Positions 8,744-20,582 of a stretch of DNA of 64,000 bases are shown piece after piece. Position 1 is the stretch's first letter. Every line of letters starts with the position of its first letter. This DNA is from Methylomarinum vadi (GTDB taxonomy: Bacteria; Pseudomonadota; Gammaproteobacteria; Methylococcales; Methylomonadaceae). Made by a program: the position numbers and the translations under genes. A model generated the notes under the pieces. The model saw only the letters and a list, made by a program, of their open reading frames with translations, was not told the origin of the DNA and ran no database searches. The stretch spans positions 682,001 through 746,000 of the forward strand of contig NZ_JPON01000001.1 in assembly GCF_000733935.1 (NCBI RefSeq), in the 5' to 3' direction.

Positions 8744-11605
8744 CTATTCGGCCGGTTTTTTAAACTCGTTGCTTTCATTGCCATCAATCACGCAATCAGC
8801 CGAAGGATAGCCAAGGTAATAACCTTGTACCATATCCACTTTCATGGTTTTAAGCAACCGCAGTGTCGCTTCGTTTTCCACCCCTTCTCCTACCACTTTT
8901 TTACCGTAGGCATGAATCATCGAAACCAGCGCGCGCACGAAATCACAATCTTCCTGATCCCGGTCGATATCTTTAATCAAGGATTGATCGATCTTGACGT
9001 AATAAACGGGCAACTGTTTCAAATAATACAAGGAACTGAAACCGGCTCCGAAATCATCGACGGCGAGACAAAAACCTAAATCGGTCACATCCTGTACAAT
9101 GTTTTTCGCCTTCTCCATATCCGAGATTACGGCGGTTTCGGTAACTTCGAAGGTCAGACGGTTAGGGTCGAGGTTTTGCTGGTGAACGGCGTTTACCAAC
9201 GATTCGGTCCAGCCGAAATCATTCAGCGCCGCGGTGGACAAATTGATGGAAAGGCGTTTATGCGGATCGGCCAACAGTTCCCGCAAGGCCATTTCAACCA
9301 CATAGCAATCCAAGGCATAGTTCAACCCTGCCCGTTCCGCGGAAGGCAGGAATTCACCAGGCATGACAATTCTGCCATCGGACATATGCATGCGCAGCAA
9401 AGCCTCATGATACAGCGCTTGTCCCGTAGCGATATCGACAACCGGTTGATAATAAAAAAACAACTGCCGGTTTTCCATCGCCTCGGTCAAAATATCCTTC
9501 CAATAGACATTTTGGGTCACGGCATGCGATTGCTGCAATTCTTCGGAATAGACCCGGGCACGGGAGCGCCCGCTTCGTTTCGCTTCGAACATGGCCAGAT
9601 CCGCATTCGCCATCACCTCCTGAACATCCGCGCCATGTTGCGGTAAAAATGCGATACCGATGCTCGCGCCAATCCGGTACCTTTTTTCTTCATAAACGAA
9701 TGGAGTACCCGCCAGTCGTTCATTCAATTGTTTGGCAAAGGTTTCCGCGCCATAAGCATCGGTTTGCGGCATCAACATGGCGAACTCGTCTCCGCCTAGG
9801 CGGGCCACGATATCGGATTTTCTGGCCCTGTTTTTCAATTCATCGGCTACCATACGCAGCAAGGCATCCCCCGCGGCATGACCGCTGGTATCATTGATTT
9901 CCTTGAAATGATCGAGATCGAATACCAATAGGGCTGCGGCGCTTCCCGTGCGGGCCACTTCTTCGTAAAAACGGGTCAGATCCTCGATAAAACGGTGGCG
10001 ATTGGTTAACGTCGTCAAAGGATCGTGATTGGCCAGCCAACGCATTCTCGATTCGGCCTGCACCCGTTCGGTGATGTCCATACCGACCGAAAGCAAGGCG
10101 GTGCCATCGCTATATTCTTCATGCAACGGGGTATGCACCCAAACGACTTTACGCCTTTCTCCGCCCCTGGAAATCAAATCATGCTCATGCTCCATTTGCC
10201 GCTGTCCGCTTTCACATAGGGCTTGTAATTGATTTTGTACTTCTTCCCTGAATTCATTGTCGGCGATCAAATCGACAAAACGTCGGCCGTAAAGTTGTTC
10301 TTGGGTATAGCCGGTAAGTTGCGAGGCGAAATCATTTCCGCCTCGGATGACGCCGTATTTGGTTTGCGTCACTACGAGCACTTGCGCCGAAGCCAGCAAG
10401 CCCTGGATAAAATCCCGTTCCTCCGCCAGCTCGCGATTCTTCGCCGCCAGGGATAAACTGTTCTGTTCCAGTTGATGAGAAAGTTGCACGGCGCTTTCAT
10501 ATAAAAAATCGATCTCATCCCGAAACCCTTTGCTTTTTTGCGGCGATGAAAAATATTGTCGCGCCTGCTCATGCTCTCCCTGGGCAAGTAACGGCAAATG
10601 CAAAGCCAGGCGGCTCAATCGTCGCAAGGGGACTCGAATCAGATAAAGTAAAATGATTTCAGCCACCAAAAGGCTGGCCAGCGTCGTGATAAGACCTTGT
10701 TGCAAAGCTTGGTTTATCTCCTGAAAATTCCGACTCACATCGGTGATCAACAGAATAAAACCGGCTTGGCCGGGAATAATCGTATCGAGTTGAATTCGAT
10801 GGACGTCATAATAAGCCTTGTTCCAATTGATGATGCGGCCATGATCGAGTGCCGATGGATCCGTGTATTGTTGCGATAAATGCTGTAATAGCGGCAATAA
10901 TGTCCCAGCGTCGGTCAAGGCCGGCATTCTCACTCCCCACGTCTCCAGTTTTGCCGCGCCGCTGCTTGAAGGGACCGCCAATGCGATGTCGGCACCGGTA
11001 ATTAACTTGAAGTCTATAATAAAATCGGCAACCGATTGTCCTAGAGCGATCACACCCACATTTTCTCCGGAGGCAAGGACCGGAACAAAGGCATAAAGCA
11101 AGCATAAAGGATGGCAATTGAGCAATGCTTTCGGTCTTTCCTCTTCTTGTACTTGCTTAACGGTGAGTTGATAAAGGTCGGACGGCAACTCTTGCGCGCC
11201 ATACTGCGCCCAACGCCCAACCCGAGCGGCGTCGGTCGTATAAAGCTCAATTTGCCTCATATCCAATTCATAGCCTAAACTGGCGTAATAGGTGGAAACC
11301 AGTTCATTTATTTGTTGTCGGGATTGGGAATGTAATGCCGCGCCCAAGTCCGTCATTGTGGCCAGCGCCCCTCCTAATCGCATCAAGCGGTCGGAAGTAC
11401 CGGTGAAAAGCCCTTTGATATGGTGACGAAGAAAATTGATATCGGCGTCTTGGCGCGCTTGAAACTGACTCATAAGCGCATGATAGTTCAAGGCATAAAA
11501 CACCGAACTCATGCTGAGCAATAGCAGACTGATCCACAGAAAACTCTTCCATCGCAGACCGATGAATCGGCTGCCAATCTGATTTCCCTTTGTCCTCGCT
11601 AACAC
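8744..11605 (-). CDS. Membrane PAS-GGDEF-EAL c-di-GMP enzyme
   Basis: A 953-residue inner-membrane protein starting at GTG 11605 with AGGTGG upstream. Segments in order are a TM helix near 20-40, a periplasmic sensor domain of about 260 residues, a TM helix near 305-325, a HAMP-like linker, a PAS domain near 400-520, a GGDEF domain with intact RLGGDEF near 603, and an EAL domain with YHEALLRM near 733. The EAL part keeps NLSTAALNDF, VDDFGAGFSS and KIDQSLI, so cyclase and phosphodiesterase activities both look possible. It is the last gene of an operon with an outer-membrane barrel (22 nt upstream) and a PstS-like periplasmic protein. The periplasmic sensor may therefore read a signal handled by those two. 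Confidence 0.93.
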   Translation of the reverse strand: MLARTKGNQIGSRFIGLRWKSFLWISLLLLSMSSVFYALNYHALMSQFQARQDADINFLRHHIKGLFTGTSDRLMRLGGALATMTDLGAALHSQSRQQINELVSTYYASLGYELDMRQIELYTTDAARVGRWAQYGAQELPSDLYQLTVKQVQEEERPKALLNCHPLCLLYAFVPVLASGENVGVIALGQSVADFIIDFKLITGADIALAVPSSSGAAKLETWGVRMPALTDAGTLLPLLQHLSQQYTDPSALDHGRIINWNKAYYDVHRIQLDTIIPGQAGFILLITDVSRNFQEINQALQQGLITTLASLLVAEIILLYLIRVPLRRLSRLALHLPLLAQGEHEQARQYFSSPQKSKGFRDEIDFLYESAVQLSHQLEQNSLSLAAKNRELAEERDFIQGLLASAQVLVVTQTKYGVIRGGNDFASQLTGYTQEQLYGRRFVDLIADNEFREEVQNQLQALCESGQRQMEHEHDLISRGGERRKVVWVHTPLHEEYSDGTALLSVGMDITERVQAESRMRWLANHDPLTTLTNRHRFIEDLTRFYEEVARTGSAAALLVFDLDHFKEINDTSGHAAGDALLRMVADELKNRARKSDIVARLGGDEFAMLMPQTDAYGAETFAKQLNERLAGTPFVYEEKRYRIGASIGIAFLPQHGADVQEVMANADLAMFEAKRSGRSRARVYSEELQQSHAVTQNVYWKDILTEAMENRQLFFYYQPVVDIATGQALYHEALLRMHMSDGRIVMPGEFLPSAERAGLNYALDCYVVEMALRELLADPHKRLSINLSTAALNDFGWTESLVNAVHQQNLDPNRLTFEVTETAVISDMEKAKNIVQDVTDLGFCLAVDDFGAGFSSLYYLKQLPVYYVKIDQSLIKDIDRDQEDCDFVRALVSMIHAYGKKVVGEGVENEATLRLLKTMKVDMVQGYYLGYPSADCVIDGNESNEFKKPAE

Positions 11606-11627
11606 ATTGCCACCTAACTTGCGCGCC

Positions 11628-12857
11628 TTAAAACCTGTAAGACAGCATCAATGAAAACATATCCCAACGCTCAGGCCCTGTTCGCGTCCCCAAATCTGGA
11701 TTGTCCGCCGGCGACAGCCAAGCGGTTCCCCAAACGGAATGATATTCCGAAACCAACAGCCAATTCTGCAAAAACTCCCAATGCAAGCCGATCGTCAGAT
11801 CACGTGCATAAAAGCTATGTTTGGGGAGACCTGTTAAGCGAGCAGTGCTTTCACCATCGCGGTCGTCGATGTTGGCGGTAAAACTATCATAACGTAACAA
11901 CGCGGACCAATCGGGCATAAAGCGGTATTGCGCTTGTACATAAAAGCTTTCCGAGGTGTTTTCAATCGTTCCGCCGCCCGGAATAAAACCGCTGCGTACA
12001 GTGGTCACCTGCCCGTATTCAGCGCTAAAGCTCCAATCCTCCAAATTTAATTGCGCCGAAGCAAGAGGGTAAAACGCCTTTATATTGCCGGATGGCAAAC
12101 CAGGCGTCTTGGATTCGAAGTCACGATCGAGGTCGACAACACTGAACAATAATTTGAAGCGCCCTTCCCGCCATTCATAACCCATGCGGCCGACAAACAA
12201 TGGCCGTCCTTCTAAATGCCCTTGAACATTGGGAATACCGGTCAAAAAGGCCGTTGCTCCGCCTTGGTCGTCCAGAGGTTCGGACACGACAAATTCTGTC
12301 GTTAAGGCATGGTCGCCAAAGGCATAGCGCCCATACAACACGCCTCCATCCGAGGAAATCATCGCTTGCCGCAGCGCCAAAGAGTCGAAATAAACCGACT
12401 GAGGCATCATAACACCGGGCCGCGTCCAAACAACGTCGCGAGTATCGTTATAGAGACCGAAGGGGTTTTTGACCCTACCCATGCGTATGCCCGCTATTGC
12501 CCGGTCACCGATCGAAGTATGGTAGTCAAGATTGGCAAAATCCAGCCGAAAATCCTCGTTATCAGATCCTCCTGCCGAGCGATACAACCCTTGCGCAGCC
12601 ATCAGTAAATTGGGGGTGATGTGTCCCAGAACATTGACGCCAACTTCGGTAAAGTCTAGGCTGCCGCCATTGCGGCTTTGTCCAAAGACATGATAATTAG
12701 AAGTCAGTGTATAACCCTGACTCACAAATCCATGGGCCTGCCAATCGCCCAAACCAAGCTCCAAAGCCCCGCAATTGGTCATCCAGGTAAATGATAGGAC
12801 GATTAAAATGCCCTGAACAGCTTTGCGGTAACACATAAAAGTGTCTCGTATATCCAA
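11628..12857 (-). CDS. Outer-membrane beta-barrel (porin-like) protein
   Basis: A 409-residue protein with an N-terminal signal sequence ending near CGALE, then alternating hydrophobic/polar strands typical of a barrel. The C-terminus SLMLSYRF ends in the aromatic residue that directs barrel insertion. Repeated aromatic girdle residues (AHGFVSQGY, FLQNWLLVSEYHS) support about 16 strands. It is probably a porin or carbohydrate/anion channel; no specificity can be read. It lies 10 nt after the small PstS-like gene and 22 nt before the GGDEF-EAL gene, so the three appear co-transcribed. Confidence 0.8.
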   Translation of the reverse strand: MDIRDTFMCYRKAVQGILIVLSFTWMTNCGALELGLGDWQAHGFVSQGYTLTSNYHVFGQSRNGGSLDFTEVGVNVLGHITPNLLMAAQGLYRSAGGSDNEDFRLDFANLDYHTSIGDRAIAGIRMGRVKNPFGLYNDTRDVVWTRPGVMMPQSVYFDSLALRQAMISSDGGVLYGRYAFGDHALTTEFVVSEPLDDQGGATAFLTGIPNVQGHLEGRPLFVGRMGYEWREGRFKLLFSVVDLDRDFESKTPGLPSGNIKAFYPLASAQLNLEDWSFSAEYGQVTTVRSGFIPGGGTIENTSESFYVQAQYRFMPDWSALLRYDSFTANIDDRDGESTARLTGLPKHSFYARDLTIGLHWEFLQNWLLVSEYHSVWGTAWLSPADNPDLGTRTGPERWDMFSLMLSYRF

Positions 12858-12867
12858 TTGCCCCCTC

Positions 12868-13311
12868 CTATTCCTCGATATAGCCGATTGCTCCAGGCGT
12901 ACTACGAATTTGTTTTTTCATTTGCTCGAGTGACTCCACAACAACCGGTGGCGTGCCTGTGCCTGAATAAATCATCCTGTCCCAGGCGGACCGCAATTGA
13001 TAAGGATAAATTCCCAGAACCTCCTTGGCAAAACGAATATGGACAGGATGCTTGTCGGGTAAAACAAAAACCCTTAGCGGCGAACCGTCCGGCCAACGTG
13101 TCTGCCGTCCGAAAAAAATTTCCCGTAATTCCGCACGAGACAGTTTGCGATATTGCTCGACCAAACTAAAAGGCGTTACTACGGAATCGCCGGCATGAAT
13201 ATATCCGGTCCAGAACAGCGAAAGAGAGCCAGTCATAACGCTAAAAGCAAAAGCCAAGGTTCGCAAAAACCGGCTTATTTTTCTGTGATATGACAAGCGA
13301 AAAAATTTCAT
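12868..13311 (-). CDS. PstS-like periplasmic substrate-binding domain protein (short)
   Basis: A 147-residue protein with an N-terminal membrane anchor or signal (residues 12-35) followed by a single small domain. The domain ends in APGAIGYIEE-type residues (TPGAIGYIEE), as in PstS-like phosphate-binding proteins. It also contains ELREIFFGRQTRWPDG, a phrase common to short PstS-like proteins. Full PstS proteins are over 250 residues, so this is a half-size version, probably a sensor rather than a transport component. It is the first gene of the operon with a porin-like protein and a GGDEF-EAL protein. Phosphate as ligand is a guess. Confidence 0.75.
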   Translation of the reverse strand: MKFFRLSYHRKISRFLRTLAFAFSVMTGSLSLFWTGYIHAGDSVVTPFSLVEQYRKLSRAELREIFFGRQTRWPDGSPLRVFVLPDKHPVHIRFAKEVLGIYPYQLRSAWDRMIYSGTGTPPVVVESLEQMKKQIRSTPGAIGYIEE

Positions 13312-13457
13312 AGTAATTGAATATAGTTTCGATCATCACATTTAGCAACATAAGGTCAGTAGATTCTTACAAAGCACAGTGATTACGCCAGTAAATCACG
13401 TTAAAGAAGAATGGGAAACGCTCAAGGAGATATCATTTTTTCAAGGCTTTATTAGGG

Positions 13458-13859
13458 TTAGTTCCCCGAATTTAGACGATAGCCCGCCCCATGACGACGG
13501 CCGCTGCCTTCACCTTCGTTAACAGGAGCCAAGAACGGTGCCAAAATAATCAAAAGTAATGCCACCAAGCCGATCAACCCCACACCCATTCTGTATTTAC
13601 TGGCCGTGCTGGCATTACCCAGCAACAACTGTTTGATGTATTTGATGTGGGTAAATAAATGCAGACTCATCATCACCAGGAAACCAATCGACACGTAAAG
13701 ATGAAGCGCTCCCCATTCATGGCGGGTCATGCCCAACACCGTGGCTGGTCCGCTTCGTATCGGCAAGGTGAATTCCAGCAGTGTTCCCGTAGACACAATC
13801 AATAAAAGGGCGATAAAGGAAAATACATCGACAATCTTAATCAATTGGGATTGTTTCAT
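13458..13859 (-). CDS. DUF4405-type small membrane protein
   Basis: A 133-residue protein with three to four TM helices (about 10-28, 52-72, 92-112). It has the pattern TGTLLEF, HEWGALHLYVSIGF and HLFTHIKY. The paired His residues in helices resemble small cytochrome-b-like DUF4405 proteins, which may bind heme. The hydrophilic tail is Gly/Arg-rich. Function unknown. It lies 41 nt upstream of no obvious partner; ppk ends at 13901 on the same strand and precedes it in transcription, so the two could share a transcript. Confidence 0.7.
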   Translation of the reverse strand: MKQSQLIKIVDVFSFIALLLIVSTGTLLEFTLPIRSGPATVLGMTRHEWGALHLYVSIGFLVMMSLHLFTHIKYIKQLLLGNASTASKYRMGVGLIGLVALLLIILAPFLAPVNEGEGSGRRHGAGYRLNSGN

Positions 13860-13900
13860 AACAAGCCTTTCAATTCCTTAGCCTTCCATAATGCCATCAT

Positions 13901-16012
13901 TCAACCTGTGGTAAACGATTTTAATAATTCGGTTTGCACCTGATACTCCACTTCCCCTTCTGAAGGTTGTATCAATTGGTACTGGCCATCGCTCTGTAAC
14001 ACCCAGGCCTGGGAATTATCTTTCAAATAACATTCCAAGTCATTCAAAACTCTGGCATGCAACTTTTTATCCTCAATCGGAAAACAGGTTTCGACCCGGC
14101 GAAACATATTGCGGTCCATCAAATCGGCACTGGCTGCATAAATATCCCAGTTACCATCATTGAAAAATGCGTATACCCGGGTATGCTCCAAAAAGCGGCC
14201 AATGATCGAACGCACTTCGATATTTTCCGAAACGCCGGGCATGCCAGGCCTTAGACAACAGATGCCCCGCACGATTAACTTTACTTCGACCCCGGCTTGA
14301 GACGCGCGGTACAAGGCCTGAATCGCCTGCTCTTCGACCACGGCATTAACCTTGATAATGATTTTCGCCGGTTTGCCTTTCCTGGCATTTTCACTCTCCC
14401 GGTCAATCATTTTGATGAGGCCGGAATGCAAGGTAAACGGCGATTGCAGCAATTTATTTAACTTCGTGACCTTACCCAAGCTGGTCAATTGGGCAAAGAT
14501 CCGCCTGACATCCTCGCCCAACTCCCTATTACTCGAAAACAAGCCGTAATCGGTATATAAGCGGGCGGTTTTCGGATGATAGTTACCGGTGCCCAAATGC
14601 GCATAATACTGCAATTCCTTACTCGCCTTGCGGAGAACCAAACACATTTTGGCATGGGTCTTATAGCCGACGACACCATACACAACATGCACGGCCGCTT
14701 CCTGTAATTTTGCGGCAAGGCCGATATTTTCCTTTTCATCGAAACGGGCGCGCAATTCGATCACCACGGTGACTTCTTTTCCCGCTCTGGCAGCTTTGAT
14801 CAAAGCTGCCACGACGGGGGAATCGACACCGGTACGATACAGAGTTTGTTTGATAGCAATGACATCCGGATCTTCGGCGGCCTGGCGAATGAAATCCACG
14901 ACCGGCATAAAGGATTCGAAAGGATGATGCAGTAATAGGTCTTGTTCTCTGATCGCGGCAAGAATATCCTTTTTTCTGCCTAGCGGTTTCGGCACATTGG
15001 GTTTAAAAGGCAAAAATTTCAGGTCGGGGCGGTCCACCATATTGTAAATGGCTTGAATCCGGCTGAGATTTACTGGCCCTGTCGCTAAAAAGACTTGGTT
15101 ATCGTTTAGTTCGAAGCGTGACTGCAGAAAATTTATCGTTTCTTCCGGACAATTGATATCGATTTCCAAACGGACTTCATCGCCATAATTGCGCATGGCC
15201 AGCTCGCCTTCCACGGCATGCAGCAAATCGTCTATCGCATCGTCGTCGACAAAAAAGTCGCTGTTTCGGGTTACACGAAATTGGTAACACCCCTTCACTT
15301 TCATTCCGTTGAACAATTCATCGACAAATGCATGAATAATCGAGGACAAAAAAACAAAGTCGTGGGAACCGCTACCGGTCTCATCGGCCGGCAATTGAAT
15401 AATGCGCGGCAACGCCCGTGGTGCCTGAATGATGGCGCGACCGCTGTTCCTGCCAAAGGCATCCTTGCCGGTCAAGGAGATGATGAAATTCAAACTTTTG
15501 TTCAGGATGCGCGGAAAAGGATGAGCGGAATCGAGCCCGACCGGGGTTAGGATCGGCAATAATTCTTCGTTGAAATATTGCGACAACCATTTCTTTTGTT
15601 CTTCGCTCCAATGATCCCTTCGGATAAAACGAATATTTTCATTTTCCAATTGCGGGATCAAAACCTCGTTCAACACCCGGTATTGTTCATCCACCAGATC
15701 ATGGGCTTTCACGGCAATTTTTTCCAGCTGCTCATGCGGCGTTAATCCATCCGCCGCAATGACACCCGAATCCATTTGCGCCATCTGAATCACACTGGCG
15801 ACACGAACTTCATAAAACTCATCCAGATTGGAACAGGAGATACATAAGTAATTGAGGCGTTCCAACAATGGCAACTTTTCGTTCTTGGCCTGCGCCAGCA
15901 CTCGGATATTAAACTCGAGCAGGCTCAGTTCACGATTAATATAAAATTCGGAACTGGTCAGATCGATTGGGTCGTCAACTATTTCCGCGTTTGTTGTTAC
16001 TCCATCTACCAT
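13901..16012 (-). CDS. ppk1: Polyphosphate kinase 1
   Basis: A 703-residue protein, normal length for PPK1, which reversibly makes polyphosphate from ATP. The N-terminus has the family phrase INRELSLLEFNIRVLAQA. The autophosphorylated His lies in GYKTHAKMCLVL (near residue 440) and the second catalytic His in LEHTRVYAFFNDG (near 600). RARFDEKENI and HLGTGNYHP are also intact. It appears fully functional. Polyphosphate storage fits the nearby short PstS-like sensor gene, though that link is an inference. Confidence 0.97.
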   Translation of the reverse strand: MVDGVTTNAEIVDDPIDLTSSEFYINRELSLLEFNIRVLAQAKNEKLPLLERLNYLCISCSNLDEFYEVRVASVIQMAQMDSGVIAADGLTPHEQLEKIAVKAHDLVDEQYRVLNEVLIPQLENENIRFIRRDHWSEEQKKWLSQYFNEELLPILTPVGLDSAHPFPRILNKSLNFIISLTGKDAFGRNSGRAIIQAPRALPRIIQLPADETGSGSHDFVFLSSIIHAFVDELFNGMKVKGCYQFRVTRNSDFFVDDDAIDDLLHAVEGELAMRNYGDEVRLEIDINCPEETINFLQSRFELNDNQVFLATGPVNLSRIQAIYNMVDRPDLKFLPFKPNVPKPLGRKKDILAAIREQDLLLHHPFESFMPVVDFIRQAAEDPDVIAIKQTLYRTGVDSPVVAALIKAARAGKEVTVVIELRARFDEKENIGLAAKLQEAAVHVVYGVVGYKTHAKMCLVLRKASKELQYYAHLGTGNYHPKTARLYTDYGLFSSNRELGEDVRRIFAQLTSLGKVTKLNKLLQSPFTLHSGLIKMIDRESENARKGKPAKIIIKVNAVVEEQAIQALYRASQAGVEVKLIVRGICCLRPGMPGVSENIEVRSIIGRFLEHTRVYAFFNDGNWDIYAASADLMDRNMFRRVETCFPIEDKKLHARVLNDLECYLKDNSQAWVLQSDGQYQLIQPSEGEVEYQVQTELLKSFTTG

Positions 16013-16272
16013 GTTAATTGCCTGTCATTGTCATTATTACTCTACGTTTGCGAAATCTCCACACAGGGTCGCCTATAAATAAACCAGAATGAATCATAGC
16101 CCATGATTTTTGGATGCGGGCAGAATCCATCCGTGGACGGCTTTCCGCCAACTCAAAAGTATCAGTCAATGGAACGTAAAGAAAACACTGTTAATTGAGC
16201 TGCCAGGAGGTTGTCTAATCCTCTTTCTCAAAACCTGAAAAAGAACAACCTTTATTCAATTCCTAACCGTTT

Positions 16273-16812
16273 CTAATGTATGTGGACCTGCCGTGATTTG
16301 ATTGAATCGCTTCTTTGCAAAGTATAGTCTTTTGAATTACCAGCCAGGGGGGTTCCGTCGACATTAAGTTGAATCAGCGAGGTTTCATCTTGAATACTGT
16401 ATAGCCTTTTGGCTTCCTTTTTTTTAGGCGTCAGGGTTAGCAGGCGATTTTGTTCATCCCAAACATACTTGCCTTTCTCGTAATATTCTCTGGTTGAGGC
16501 TTTTGCGTACTGCGTGACCAACAAGTAATTGTTTTTTTGTTTAAGCGACAAGGTCGTTTTGATACCGTCGCAATCTTTCTGATCACAAGGCAAATAACCA
16601 TAGAATACGCCTCGAAATATTTTGCTGGCATCTTGCGATTTTGCATGCGCCGAATGATCCATGCCTTTATGGTCCCTTCCTTCACGTATCTTCAACGCTT
16701 TTTCCATAAGTTGCATGTCCGATTCCGCCCACACAGTGCCGAACGTTGAAAACAATGCGGCAAAAGCAATCAACATCCCCTTTTTTCTTATTTTTCTATT
16801 GATTTCGTACAT
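16273..16812 (-). CDS. NlpE-like N-terminal domain periplasmic protein
   Basis: A 179-residue protein with a Sec signal peptide (residues 1-29, cleavage near VWAES) and no lipobox, so it is soluble rather than a lipoprotein as NlpE of E. coli is. The domain at about 65-165 has FYGYLPCDQKDCDGIKT, matching the NlpE pattern of a barrel strand, PC..DC.GI and alternating strands. In NlpE the Cys pair relates to surface and copper sensing. A His-rich linker (KGMDHSAHAK) may bind metal. AAAGAG lies upstream of the ATG. Likely a single-gene unit. Confidence 0.75.
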   Translation of the reverse strand: MYEINRKIRKKGMLIAFAALFSTFGTVWAESDMQLMEKALKIREGRDHKGMDHSAHAKSQDASKIFRGVFYGYLPCDQKDCDGIKTTLSLKQKNNYLLVTQYAKASTREYYEKGKYVWDEQNRLLTLTPKKKEAKRLYSIQDETSLIQLNVDGTPLAGNSKDYTLQRSDSIKSRQVHIH

Positions 16813-17231
16813 ATAAACTCTTTGTGTATCAAACTATAAGCCAAATTTTTAAAAAGTCCCACAACGGCATCGAAGGCGAACCGGCCTAGAATAAAACGCT
16901 CGGTTACATGGCGACAATGCTTAGGTCCACAACCTCCTGTTGCCATTAATACGACTTAGAGATAAATTTTCAGCGGCTAATATAGCCGATAAAAGCCATT
17001 AACCATAGACTAATAAACAACAAAAAATAATGACGGCCCTGTTGTAAGGCAATCGCCAAGAAACACCGTCTATGCTGGGTACTGATTTATGCTTGCTCCA
17101 GCTAACGATATTCATCGAGGATCTAAAACGCATACCCCTTGGTCGATGCCGCTAATCAAAAAAATTACCAAGCGAATGCTCGATGTCGATGGAACATGGT
17201 AGATCACATACAACTTAACCCAATCATTACC
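16813..17231. other. Intergenic stretch, no gene seen
   Basis: 419 bp between the NlpE-like gene and zwf, both minus-strand. It must carry the 3' end of the gnd-zwf transcript and the promoter of the NlpE-like gene. No convincing hairpin with T-run, tRNA, repeat or small gene was found. Short frames reading across it lack ribosome sites and run into zwf antisense. Confidence 0.5.
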
Positions 17232-18719
17232 TTACGAACACTCCGGCGTCAAGGAATGGCGCCAATGCTGATGTTCCTTGTCGAACAGGCGACGGGATTC
17301 TTCCGGCCCCCAGGAACCTGCCGGATAGGTGGCGATGTAGTCGCGATCTTCGGACCACCTTTGCAGAATGGGATCGACGATGCGCCAGGCATATTCGACT
17401 TCGTCCCAGCGCAAAAATAGCGAACGATCACCTTGGATGACATCGAGTAGTAAATCTTCGTAAGCGTCGGTATGTAACTCGTCTTCCTGACGGTAACTGG
17501 CGTCCAGGCTGGTAATACGGGTACTCATTTCCAGTCCCGGTTCCTTGACCGTCATTTCCATGCGAATACATTCTTCCGGTTGAATACCCAACAACAACCA
17601 ATTGGGGCTATTGCAGCTGATATGGGTATCGCGGAAAAAATGCAAGGGCGGACGGCGGAAACAGATCGAAATCACCGACTGGGATTTGCTCATGCGCTTG
17701 CCGGTGCGCATGTAAATCGGTACGTTTTTCCAGCGCCAATTGTCGATATACAGTTTCAAGGCGGCATAGGTTTCGGTGACGCTATTCAACGGCACATCGG
17801 CCTCTTGCAGATAACCGTTCACCCTCTCGCCCTTGATGTTGCCGCCGCTATATTGGGCACGAAAAGCATAGGCGTTGACCGCTTCTTTCGGAATCGGCCG
17901 CACCGATTTCAATACCTTGACTTTTTCATCGCGCAATGATTCGGCATCCATCGACGCCGGCGGTTCCATCGTCACCAACGTCATCAATTGCATCAGATGG
18001 CTTTGCAGCATGTCGCGCATCGCTCCGGAGGTATCGTAATAATGCGCGCGCGAACCGATCCCCAGTTCCTCGGAATGAGTGATCTGAATATGGTCGATAT
18101 AATTTCGGTTCCACAACGGTTCCAGCATGGTATTGGCGAAACGAAACACCAACAGGTTTTGCACGGTCCCCTTGCCCAAATAGTGGTCGATGCGGTAAAT
18201 CTGATCTTCCCGCAGATAGTGGCCAATGCGCTTTTGCAGGGCCTGGGCACTGAGCAGGTCATAGCCGAACGGTTTTTCGATGATCACCCGGCTCCAGCCG
18301 ATATCTTCCTCCAGCAAGCCGTCAGTGCTGAGTCGCTCTACCGTACCGCCAAAATCGGCCGGACTGACCGCCAGGTAAAATGCCTTGTTTTGAGGGAAAC
18401 GTGACGCATCATTCAATGTCTCCGCCAACGCAGTGAAACTTTGGGGATCTTTCAAATCGCCCTTTTGAAAATACAAGCGTTGACTGAAGCGTTTGAACAC
18501 CGATTCGTCCAAACCGTTACGGGCTTTTGCCTGCAACATATCGCGCACTTCGGCCTGCCATTGTTGTTGATCCCAATCACGCCGGCCGACGGCTAGTATC
18601 TTGGTGCCTTCCGGCAGCAGATTGCCGTCATCCAACTGATACAAGGCCGGCATGAGCTTGATGCGCGACAAATTACCGGTCGCGCCGAAAATCACATAAG
18701 TACATGCTTCTGCTTTCAT
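17232..18719 (-). CDS. zwf: Glucose-6-phosphate 1-dehydrogenase
   Basis: 495 residues from ATG 18719; a longer frame to 18776 overlaps gnd and is not used. The nucleotide-binding motif GATGNLSR is at 12-19 (usual form GASGDL) and the active-site signature [13 protein letters not shown] near residue 175. It oxidises glucose-6-phosphate to 6-phosphogluconolactone. It begins 8 nt after gnd ends, giving a gnd-zwf operon. In ribulose-monophosphate methylotrophs this pair oxidises hexose phosphate made from formaldehyde to CO2 and supplies NAD(P)H. Confidence 0.97.
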   Translation of the reverse strand: MKAEACTYVIFGATGNLSRIKLMPALYQLDDGNLLPEGTKILAVGRRDWDQQQWQAEVRDMLQAKARNGLDESVFKRFSQRLYFQKGDLKDPQSFTALAETLNDASRFPQNKAFYLAVSPADFGGTVERLSTDGLLEEDIGWSRVIIEKPFGYDLLSAQALQKRIGHYLREDQIYRIDHYLGKGTVQNLLVFRFANTMLEPLWNRNYIDHIQITHSEELGIGSRAHYYDTSGAMRDMLQSHLMQLMTLVTMEPPASMDAESLRDEKVKVLKSVRPIPKEAVNAYAFRAQYSGGNIKGERVNGYLQEADVPLNSVTETYAALKLYIDNWRWKNVPIYMRTGKRMSKSQSVISICFRRPPLHFFRDTHISCNSPNWLLLGIQPEECIRMEMTVKEPGLEMSTRITSLDASYRQEDELHTDAYEDLLLDVIQGDRSLFLRWDEVEYAWRIVDPILQRWSEDRDYIATYPAGSWGPEESRRLFDKEHQHWRHSLTPECS

Positions 18720-18727
18720 GAACCCAC

Positions 18728-20173
<1,446 letters not shown>

Positions 20174-20582
20174 ATTGCGCCTTTCGTTGCTATTAAATTA
20201 CTGACTCGCATGTGAAAACCTTCTTCGAAGCATCCACACCGCTTTCGGAAACTGATGATTTTGCCGTTCTGATATATGGATGACCAAGCATCACCGAGAA
20301 ACACGATTCCGTCGATCGAGGATTCAGCAAACGATGAACGGCAGGAAAAATTAATGCAGATTGAGTAAAGACCGGGACGGCTCATGATAACGTTTTGCGT
20401 TCGATGGCTTCGACTTGCAACGCTTACCATTCATAATCCACATTGTTGAATACTTAAGCATCCTGCCATAAAAACCAAGGCTCTGCCAGTCCCAAACATT
20501 GATTTCTCTCGCCTTGACAGCCTTGATCCAATCATATTGATAAAATCGAGCCTGTCGTGCCCCTCGCGCAAATCTAAAACAG
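20174..20582. other. Intergenic stretch, no gene seen
   Basis: 409 bp between the D-cysteine desulfhydrase-like gene and gnd. It should hold the gnd promoter and the end of the folP transcript. Minus-strand frames across it have no coding character and overlap the upstream gene out of frame. I see no hairpin with T-run, repeat or RNA gene. Confidence 0.5.

Noticed and set aside
17139-17420. Plus-strand frame before and into zwf
   Set aside because: Antisense to zwf over most of its length, no ribosome site, no domain.
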